NCBI GenBank assembly: GCA_913063495.1
Contig: CAJXXT010000037.1
Coordinates: forward strand, 1-33,549
Length of the DNA stretch: 33,549 nt
Direction of reading: 5' to 3'
From: an uncultured Gammaproteobacteria bacterium
GTDB taxonomy: Bacteria > Pseudomonadota > Gammaproteobacteria > Pseudomonadales > Ketobacteraceae
The notes under the pieces: model-generated
What the model was told of the DNA's origin: nothing
The model's database searches: none
What the model saw: only the letters and a program-made list of their open reading frames with translations
Part shown: positions 27,091-33,549 of the stretch, piece after piece
How the letters are laid out: each line of letters opens with the position of its first letter
Position numbering within the stretch: the first letter of the stretch is position 1
Program-made: the position numbers and the translations under genes

Positions 27091-27474
27091 ATGGAAGACA
27101 ACTTCGAAAGTTTAAAAGTCATGGTAATCGATGATAGTAAAACTATTCGTCGAACTGCAGAAACCTTGCTCAAAAAAGCGGGATGCTCTGTGATCACGGC
27201 GACTGATGGTTTTGATGCACTATCAAAAATCGCGGACACCCAACCGAATATTATTTTTGTAGATATAATGATGCCACGCCTCGACGGTTATCAAACATGT
27301 GCGTTAATAAAAAATAACAGCACTTATAAATCTACACCTGTGATTATGCTATCCAGTAAAGATGGGTTGTTTGACAAAGCAAAAGGAAGGATTGTTGGGT
27401 CGGATCAATATTTGACCAAACCGTTCAGTAAAGAAGAATTACTCGGTGCAATTCGTGAGCACGTGACTACATAG
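27091..27474 (+). CDS. pilG: Pil-Chp response regulator PilG
   Basis: 127 residues from ATG 27091, which has AAAGG 8 bases upstream; ATG 27085 is only 2 bases from it. With this start the acceptor Asp is residue 58, as in P. aeruginosa PilG. It is a stand-alone CheY-like receiver (VMVIDDSKTIRR, FVDIMMPRLDG, VIMLSSKDG, LTKPF) and a near-copy of its pseudomonad orthologue. Phosphorylated by ChpA, it promotes pilus extension and cAMP signalling. Confidence 0.97.
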   Translation: MEDNFESLKVMVIDDSKTIRRTAETLLKKAGCSVITATDGFDALSKIADTQPNIIFVDIMMPRLDGYQTCALIKNNSTYKSTPVIMLSSKDGLFDKAKGRIVGSDQYLTKPFSKEELLGAIREHVTT

Positions 27475-27590
27475 CTGTAGGTTGTGTTGAAAGAAGCTCT
27501 TTTAGCCTAGACTAATTCAAGCGAAATCGAGTTTTCTAAATTATACTGTTATAAATCAAATTGAAGCGCAAACCTGTAACTGGAGGGTAT

Positions 27591-27956
27591 ATGCCTCGTG
27601 TACTCATAGTTGATGATTCTCCTACCGAGACGTACAAATTTAAAGAAATCCTTGAAAAGCACGGGTTTGAAATTATCACTGCAGAAAATGGTGCCGATGG
27701 TGTCTCCGTTGCCCGTCAAGAGCTGCCTGATGTCGTGTTAATGGATGTTGTGATGCCGGGTTTAAACGGCTTTCAAGCCACTCGTCAGATTAGCAAAAAT
27801 GAAGAAACCAAACATATCCCTGTGATTATCGTTACCACGAAAGATCAGGAAACGGATAAAGTTTGGGGTAGACGCCAGGGAGCCAGTGATTATCTGACCA
27901 AGCCTGTTGATGAAGCCAAATTAATGGAAACCATTAAGCGCGTCATGGATGCATAG
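27591..27956 (+). CDS. pilH: Pil-Chp response regulator PilH
   Basis: 121 residues from ATG 27591, which has GGAGG just upstream; an upstream ATG (27561) adds 10 unconserved residues. Acceptor Asp52 (VVLMDVVMPG), DD pair, Thr and Lys (VTTKDQ, LTKPVD) match P. aeruginosa PilH. It is a second CheY-like protein, acting opposite PilG, associated with pilus retraction or as a phosphate sink. It stops 5 bases before pilI. Confidence 0.97.
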   Translation: MPRVLIVDDSPTETYKFKEILEKHGFEIITAENGADGVSVARQELPDVVLMDVVMPGLNGFQATRQISKNEETKHIPVIIVTTKDQETDKVWGRRQGASDYLTKPVDEAKLMETIKRVMDA

Positions 27957-27961
27957 AAGCC

Positions 27962-28501
27962 ATGAGTGAATTGTCTCCCGCATACTTAAAACTGGTCGAC
28001 TTAGCATCCCGCAGTCGTAAAAATGCTGATGAGCTGCCTGCGCAACAGGAAGCGGTTACATTTTGGACAGGCGTTGGATTTACACTTGATGGTAACCAAT
28101 ACGTTGCCCGAATGGACGAAATCTCTGAGATATTAAGTGTTCCACGCTTTACTCAGGTACCCGGTGTACAAACATGGGTGCGTGGTATATCTAATGTCCG
28201 TGGGCGTTTGATGCCGGTGATGGACTTGCTAACCTTCTTGAATAAAAAATCGGAAATCCAATGGAAGCGTCGGCGTTTGTTGGTGATTGAAAATGGTGAA
28301 CTGTATAGCGGCTTGGTTGTTGATCGAGTGCTAGGTATGCAACATTTTCCGGTGGATAATTTTGTGAATGAACTACCAGCAAGTTATAGCGTTACCAAAG
28401 ATTATTTGAACGGTGGCTACACATCAGAAAAAGGCACATGGGGTTTGTTCAGTTTACATAAGCTGGCAAGTGATCCGCGTTTTTTAAACGTAGCGTCTTA
28501 A
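27962..28501 (+). CDS. pilI: CheW-like adaptor PilI
   Basis: 179 residues, one CheW domain (FTLDGNQYVARMDEISEIL, VPGVQTWVRGISNVRGRLMP, ENGELYSGLVVDRVLGM). It couples the receptor PilJ to the kinase ChpA at the membrane array. It follows pilH tightly but is separated from pilJ by a 445-base gap. Confidence 0.96.
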   Translation: MSELSPAYLKLVDLASRSRKNADELPAQQEAVTFWTGVGFTLDGNQYVARMDEISEILSVPRFTQVPGVQTWVRGISNVRGRLMPVMDLLTFLNKKSEIQWKRRRLLVIENGELYSGLVVDRVLGMQHFPVDNFVNELPASYSVTKDYLNGGYTSEKGTWGLFSLHKLASDPRFLNVAS

Positions 28502-28946
28502 AAGTAGTCACTTACATAAGAGAAATATTAGATAGCAGTAGATTTTTGTTGTTATCTAAGGGTATTGGGTAAAGTGTATTTCAGTAATGAATCACCTTGT
28601 CCGATATCTACATGATAGAAAGGTTTGAGTGTAAATTTTTCTATCATGTTGGCAGTGAAGGAATGGGAATAACTTGAATTCTTAGAAACTTATTCACGAT
28701 GTTGTGATGTGTTTTTTTGTTGTTTATCTCACTTTTTTCTGTCGAAAATGAATTATTGAGCCTAGATTTATAATGAACCGATGTAATAATGGTCGGCGTA
28801 TTATAGATCAGCTCTAATAATGATCAGCTTAAACATGAAGTATTTCATACGGCTATCAATGAACATACGTGTAATACGTGCGGGAAATGATGACGTAAGA
28901 CATATCCACAATAATAGTATTGCACTGAACGGCCAGGAGTCCGCCT
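28502..28946 (+). other. 445-base pilI-pilJ gap with two hairpins
   Basis: No credible gene was seen. Hairpin 1: TTAGATAGCA (28528-28537) with TGTTATCTAA (28550-28559), 10 bp with one G:T. Hairpin 2: ACATGATAGAAA (28610-28621) with TTTCTATCATGT (28638-28649), a perfect 12 bp with a 16-base loop. Neither is followed by a T-run. A TATAAT at 28769-28774 might be a pilJ promoter -10, but no -35 is seen. AGGAG at 28935-28939 is the pilJ ribosome-binding site. Confidence 0.5.
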
Positions 28947-31013
28947 ATGTCGTCTAGCACTGGGAAGCTGGATACCAGCACCAAGTCTTCAAATCTTGTA
29001 CCGATGTATATTATTGGTCTTATCTTAATGATGGGACTGATGGTTGTTAACTTTGTTTTGGTGGGTGAACACGCCGGAAAGTCTGCGAAGTATATAACCA
29101 AGGCAACAGAGCTTAAGGTACTGTCTCAACGTATCGCAAAAAACGCTCTGGAATCGGCGGCAGGTAACGCAGATGCGTTTGCCTTCCTAGAGCAAGCTCG
29201 TGTTGAGTTTGGTTTAGCTTGGGATCAAATCAAAAATGGTGATGCTGAAGAAGGCTTTAATGCTGATTCGGTGTTTGTTTCTACCGGTCGTCAAGAAATT
29301 GTGGCGGTGGACAAGGTCTGGAAAAGCGTGTCGCAAAATGCGGACGTTATCTTGCAGGGCCAACAAACGGTAGTGAACCTGCATGATGTTGCCAAGGTGC
29401 TAGCGGATACGATACCTGTGTTACAGGAAGAGTATGACCTGGTTGTAGAGACGTTGCTAGATAACAGAGCGCCAGCAAGCCAGGTTGCGGTTGCACAACG
29501 TCAATCCCTGCTTGCAGAAAGAATTGTACGAAGTGTAAACAAAGTATTGGAAGGTGGCGAGGATGCGGTAATGGCTGCAGATAGCTTCGGCCAAGATACG
29601 CAGCGTTTTGGCCGTGTACTGACCGGAATGCTAGAAGGTGATGCAGCGCTCAATATTAGCCGAGTTCGTGATTCTGATGCAGTAGATTCACTGAATGAAA
29701 TCGCAGACCTGTTTGGCGAAGTGAATGATAGTGTTGATGAAATTCTTGAAAGTTCACCCGAACTGTTCCAAGTAAGGCGAGCTGCAGATGATATCTTTGT
29801 AGATTCTCAAACGTTACTTGATGAAACCAGTGCGCTAACTAGCCGTTTCGAGGACACTGCCGTTGCGGGTATTTGGTCAACAGCGGTGGGTATCGCTTGT
29901 GCGGTGATGGCGTTGTTATTCTTACTGCTAATATTCTTTAACTTTATTGGGCAATCTCGTAGCAGCCTAGCGGAAGAAGAGCATCGACGTGAAGAGGAAG
30001 AAAAAGCCAACCAAAATAACCAGGAAGCGATCCTTCGATTGCTGGATGAACTGGGTGATTTGGCAGATGGTGATTTAACCATTCAAACAACGGTAACGGA
30101 AGATTTCACAGGAGCGATTGCTGACTCCATTAACTTTACCATTGACCAACTGCGCAGCTTGGTATCAACCATCAATGAAACTGCTGTACAGGTATCATCG
30201 GCTGCACAAGAAACGCAGGCTACGGCGATGCACCTTGCAGAGGCATCTGAGCATCAGGCACAAGAGATTGCTGGAGCATCTGCGGCGGTAAATGAGATGG
30301 CGGTTTCAATCGATCAGGTATCTGCAAACTCTGCTGAGTCAGCGGCGGTTGCGGACAGATCGGTATCTATCGCGAACAAAGGTGCTGAGGTGGTACAAAA
30401 TACTATCCACGGCATGGACACGATTCGTGAGCAGATTCAAGAAACATCCAAACGTATCAAGCGATTGGGTGAATCATCTCAGGAGATCGGGGATATCGTA
30501 TCGTTGATCAACGACATCTCTGACCAAACCAACATTCTGGCACTTAACGCGGCGATTCAGGCATCGATGGCGGGTGAAGCTGGTCGTGGTTTCGCGGTAG
30601 TTGCGGATGAAGTTCAGCGACTTGCGGAACGTTCTTCTGCGGCAACAAAGCAGATTGAAGCACTGGTTAAGACGATCCAAACGGATACTAACGAAGCGGT
30701 TATCTCCATGGAGCATACCACGGCGGAAGTGGTACGAGGAGCTCGCTTAGCGCAAGATGCGGGTGTGGCACTGGAAGAAATCGAGAACGTATCCAGTAAC
30801 TTGGCCGACTTGATCCAGAACATCTCGAACGCTGCTCGACAGCAAGCGGCTTCTGCAGGCCATATCTCGAATACGATGAACGTTATTCAAGAGATCACGT
30901 CTCAGACATCGGCTGGTACAACCGCAACCGCAACCTCTATCGGTAACTTGGCTGAGTTGGCGGTACAGATGCGTAATTCTGTAGCGGGCTTCAAGTTACC
31001 TGAATCAGCGTAA
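28947..31013 (+). CDS. pilJ: Twitching chemoreceptor PilJ
   Basis: 688 residues, typical of PilJ. TM1 is about 20-40, the periplasmic part of helical PilJ-type modules about 41-305 ([20 protein letters not shown]), TM2 about 309-335, a HAMP-like stretch ([20 protein letters not shown]), then an MCP signalling hairpin with tip [15 protein letters not shown] near residue 543. Family knowledge: PilJ senses pilin/pilus state and surface contact, feeding ChpA through PilI. Start ATG 28947 has AGGAG 7 bases upstream. Confidence 0.97.
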   Translation: MSSSTGKLDTSTKSSNLVPMYIIGLILMMGLMVVNFVLVGEHAGKSAKYITKATELKVLSQRIAKNALESAAGNADAFAFLEQARVEFGLAWDQIKNGDAEEGFNADSVFVSTGRQEIVAVDKVWKSVSQNADVILQGQQTVVNLHDVAKVLADTIPVLQEEYDLVVETLLDNRAPASQVAVAQRQSLLAERIVRSVNKVLEGGEDAVMAADSFGQDTQRFGRVLTGMLEGDAALNISRVRDSDAVDSLNEIADLFGEVNDSVDEILESSPELFQVRRAADDIFVDSQTLLDETSALTSRFEDTAVAGIWSTAVGIACAVMALLFLLLIFFNFIGQSRSSLAEEEHRREEEEKANQNNQEAILRLLDELGDLADGDLTIQTTVTEDFTGAIADSINFTIDQLRSLVSTINETAVQVSSAAQETQATAMHLAEASEHQAQEIAGASAAVNEMAVSIDQVSANSAESAAVADRSVSIANKGAEVVQNTIHGMDTIREQIQETSKRIKRLGESSQEIGDIVSLINDISDQTNILALNAAIQASMAGEAGRGFAVVADEVQRLAERSSAATKQIEALVKTIQTDTNEAVISMEHTTAEVVRGARLAQDAGVALEEIENVSSNLADLIQNISNAARQQAASAGHISNTMNVIQEITSQTSAGTTATATSIGNLAELAVQMRNSVAGFKLPESA

Positions 31014-31034
31014 CGAGTCTGGAGTTTAGCGCCA

Positions 31035-31907
31035 GTGTCTGCACATAAGTGGAGCATGAAAGAATCCCTTAAAATGGATGATGAACAATTCATCCTCTGG
31101 CAGGCACTGCTCGAAGATAGAACAGGAATGCAAATATCCGCCCAGCGGAAATCGTTTCTTGAAACCAGCTTGGCCATACGCATGCGTGAGGTTGGGTTAC
31201 AAGATTACGATGCCTACTATGAAAAACTGATGTCAGGTTTAACTGGCGAAGTGGAGTGGGCTACGCTGGTGGATCGATTGACGGTACAAGAAACCAGTTT
31301 TTTCAGACATACCAGTTCTTTTGAGCTTGTTCATGATTATTGTGATAAGCGTTTAAAAGAAGGCGCATCTAGCCTAGATATCTGGTGTGTTGGCTGTTCA
31401 ACAGGTGAAGAACCGTACTCATTAGGCATGATGTTAAATGGGTTGGTTGAACAGCATCAAGGAAAATACTGGGGTATTACTGCGACAGATATTAGTTTGC
31501 CAGCGCTGAGCAAAGCTCGCCAAGGCATCTATAGTAAGCGCAAACTGGATTTAATGAGTGACGAGTACAAATCGCGTTATTTTACAACGCTACCTGGCTC
31601 TAGCTTATCTGAATCGCGCAAGGTCCAAGTAAGCCGTGAATTAAAAGATCGTATTTGTTTTGCCCAAGTAAATGTGTTGGAGCTTGAATCCGCACCGATG
31701 GCTGGAATGGATGTGATCTTTTGTCAAAATCTTCTGATTTATTTTCGACGTTGGCGTAAGCGAGACATTGTAACTCATCTTGCTGAGCGACTAGCACCGG
31801 GCGGTTTAATGGTGTTAGGTATTGGTGAGGTGTTGGATTGGAGCCATCCAGATATGGAACGGGTTCCCTATGAAAATACGTTGGCATTTGCCCGACGAAA
31901 CGGCTGA
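31035..31907 (+). CDS. pilK: CheR-type methyltransferase PilK
   Basis: 290 residues from GTG 31035 (GGAG 10 bases upstream); ATG 31056 or 31074 are alternatives. The CheR fold is clear: TVQETSFFRHTSSFE in the N-domain region, SAM motif WCVGCSTGEEPYS, ATDISLPALSKARQG, FCQNLLIYFRRW. It methylates the PilJ receptor. It starts 21 bases after pilJ and ends 20 bases before chpA. It is clearly a different CheR from the one at 7281. Confidence 0.95.
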   Translation: MSAHKWSMKESLKMDDEQFILWQALLEDRTGMQISAQRKSFLETSLAIRMREVGLQDYDAYYEKLMSGLTGEVEWATLVDRLTVQETSFFRHTSSFELVHDYCDKRLKEGASSLDIWCVGCSTGEEPYSLGMMLNGLVEQHQGKYWGITATDISLPALSKARQGIYSKRKLDLMSDEYKSRYFTTLPGSSLSESRKVQVSRELKDRICFAQVNVLELESAPMAGMDVIFCQNLLIYFRRWRKRDIVTHLAERLAPGGLMVLGIGEVLDWSHPDMERVPYENTLAFARRNG

Positions 31908-31927
31908 TATTAACGCCGGGAGATAGC

Positions 31928-33549
31928 ATGGCCGAAAGTCACGATTATCAAGCGCTAGAATGGGTAAAGAGTGAGATAGAAGAAACCCTAAAACAAGCGC
32001 AACAATCGTTAGAAGCGTATGTAGAAAATTCTGAAGATTCTACACGAATGCGCTTTTGCCTGACACACCTGCATCAAGTGTACGGCACTCTGCAGATGGT
32101 TGAGTTTTATGGTGCTGCATTATTGGCGGAAGAGATGGAGAATCTCGCTCAAGCATTACTTAACGGAACTGCTGCCCATGTTGGTGACTCTCAAGAAGTA
32201 TTAATGCGCGCGATGTTGCAGTTACCTGCATATTTGGATCGTGTGAAAGCAGGCAAACGTGATATGCCTGTTGTTATTTTACCGTTACTGAATGATTTAC
32301 GTGCTGCTCGTGGTGATACCCTATTATCGGAAACTGCTCTGTTTAAGCCTAATATGGAATCCGGTGAACAGGCAGCACCGAAAGAAAAAATTTCTGAAGA
32401 AGTTATTAATAAATTACCGCAATTATTGAAAAAAGTGCGTCAGTTATATCAGTTTGCGCTGGTTGGATTAATCCGAAACCAGGATATGGCCACTAACTTA
32501 GGTTATTTGGCGAAATCTTTAGCAAAACTTGAGCAGCTTTATAGTAATGCACCGATGGCTCAACTTTGGTGGGTTGGTGGTGCTGTGGTAGAAGGTGTTT
32601 CCCGTTCTTCTATTGAATTGGGTACGTCGGTTAAAATGTTGCTTGGCCTGCTTGATCGACAAATAAAAGACAATATCGAATCCGGCGCAAATCGCATGGA
32701 GCCAGTACCTGTCGAATTGCTAAAAAATCTACTCTATTATGTTGCGCGTTGTGAAGCTGACTCACCAAAAGTTAAGGAAGTTAAGAAAGCCTTTCGATTA
32801 GAAGAGGCGCTACCGAGTGATGATCTCATTGACGTCGAGCGTCAACAGCTTGCAGGCCCAGACAAAGAAGCCATCGCTTCCGTTATAAAGGCACTGTTAG
32901 AAGAAATGGTGGTGATTAAAGAAAATTTAGATATTTTCTTACGAGGACAATCTCAAGAAATTGAAGAGCTGAAACCTTTAGTGCCTAGTCTAAAACAGGT
33001 TGCCGATACCTTAGGTGTTCTTGGAATTGGTAATCCGCGCCGTGTTATTCTTGAACAAATCGATGTGATTGGCCGTGTGGTTGAGTCTGGGTTTATGCCA
33101 GATGACAATACCTTTATGGATGTCGCAGGGGCACTGCTATACGTTGAGGCAACCTTACAAGGTATTGCAGAAGATGGCGCTCGCAGTGCATTTGATTCAG
33201 GTGATGACCAAGCAGATAACGATAACTACGTTTCTCCAGAGCATGTGCATAAAGCACGCTCAGCGGTTATTGAGGAGTCACGGGCTGGTTTAGAAAGTGC
33301 AAAAGATGCAATCACTGAATATATTGGATCAAATTATAACAGTGAGTATTTAGAAGCTGTGCCGGAAATACTGCACAGTGTTCGCGGTGGGTTGGCGATG
33401 GTGCCACTTAATCACCCTGCTGCATTATTACAAGGTTGTGTGAGTTATATTCAAAATGATCTAATTGATACTGGAACCCAGCCAGATTGGAAAGTATTGG
33501 ACACATTAGCGGATGCTATTACCAGTATTGAGTATTATTTAGAGCGTTT
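31928..33549 (+). CDS. chpA: Chemosensory kinase ChpA, N-terminal part only
   Basis: 540 codons are open to the window edge; full ChpA proteins exceed 2000 residues. ATG 31928 has GGGAG upstream. The visible part holds an N-terminal Hpt-like helical domain (HLHQVYGTLQM, His49, with Tyr where Hpt domains usually have Lys), a long helical linker (about 100-440), and the start of a second Hpt module with His483 in LHSVRGGLAM. It is the histidine kinase of the Pil-Chp system, with several Hpt domains and a C-terminal receiver outside this window. Confidence 0.95.
   Translation, partial: MAESHDYQALEWVKSEIEETLKQAQQSLEAYVENSEDSTRMRFCLTHLHQVYGTLQMVEFYGAALLAEEMENLAQALLNGTAAHVGDSQEVLMRAMLQLPAYLDRVKAGKRDMPVVILPLLNDLRAARGDTLLSETALFKPNMESGEQAAPKEKISEEVINKLPQLLKKVRQLYQFALVGLIRNQDMATNLGYLAKSLAKLEQLYSNAPMAQLWWVGGAVVEGVSRSSIELGTSVKMLLGLLDRQIKDNIESGANRMEPVPVELLKNLLYYVARCEADSPKVKEVKKAFRLEEALPSDDLIDVERQQLAGPDKEAIASVIKALLEEMVVIKENLDIFLRGQSQEIEELKPLVPSLKQVADTLGVLGIGNPRRVILEQIDVIGRVVESGFMPDDNTFMDVAGALLYVEATLQGIAEDGARSAFDSGDDQADNDNYVSPEHVHKARSAVIEESRAGLESAKDAITEYIGSNYNSEYLEAVPEILHSVRGGLAMVPLNHPAALLQGCVSYIQNDLIDTGTQPDWKVLDTLADAITSIEYYLER

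Noticed and set aside
33069..33293. 74-codon plus-strand frame within chpA
   Set aside because: Out of frame with the continuous ChpA helical sequence and no independent support.
1..33549. CRISPR arrays, tRNA/rRNA genes, IS elements, phage genes
   Set aside because: Looked for regular spaced repeats, tRNA-like cloverleaf ends and transposase motifs; none were recognised.

Overview
The window is one continuous stretch of a Gram-negative gammaproteobacterial chromosome, by eye moderately AT-rich. The backbone order yggT, proC, yggS / pilT, pilU ... pyrC', pyrB, pyrR, ruvX, yqgE, tonB, gshB / pilG, pilH, pilI, pilJ, pilK, chpA is the arrangement I know from Pseudomonas aeruginosa (about PA0392 to PA0413). 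metX also sits near yggT in that species. A long two-SDR protein resembling the Marinobacter fatty acyl-CoA reductase suggests a marine relative of Pseudomonas/Marinobacter. I cannot name the genus.

Layout. (1) 1-1049: 5' part of metX on the minus strand, cut by the window edge. (2) 1.3-13.0 kb: an accessory signalling block on the plus strand: outer-membrane porin, small periplasmic PstS-like protein, three-receiver hybrid histidine kinase, stand-alone CheR, receiver-less CheB, and a REC-PAS-GGDEF-EAL protein. A dynamin-like GTPase converges on it from the minus strand. (3) 13.1-15.3 kb: yggT, proC and yggS on the minus strand, divergent from pilT-pilU (15.5-17.75 kb), the twitching ATPases. 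(4) 17.9-20.9 kb: an accessory lipid pair, a crotonase-fold protein and a fatty acyl-CoA reductase-like protein. (5) 20.9-26.8 kb, minus strand: catalytically degenerate pyrC', pyrB, pyrR, ruvX, yqgE, tonB-like and gshB. (6) 27.1 kb to the end: the Pil-Chp chemosensory operon pilG-pilH-pilI-pilJ-pilK-chpA, with chpA cut by the window edge.

How the parts fit. Pilus retraction (PilT/PilU) and the Pil-Chp pathway are the two halves of twitching motility and surface sensing. The accessory block adds a second envelope-sensing module whose visible output is a protein with both c-di-GMP synthesis and hydrolysis motifs intact. It also has a methylation/demethylation pair but no MCP, so its methylation target is an open question. 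Non-coding points of interest are a two-copy intergenic repeat (7208 and 18800), a 13-bp stem overlapping the first copy, two strong hairpins in an unusually long pilI-pilJ gap, and repeat arrays between yggS and pilT. No tRNA, rRNA, CRISPR array, insertion sequence or phage gene was recognised. All recognised gene families are known; the more unusual aspects are the gene combination and the repeats.
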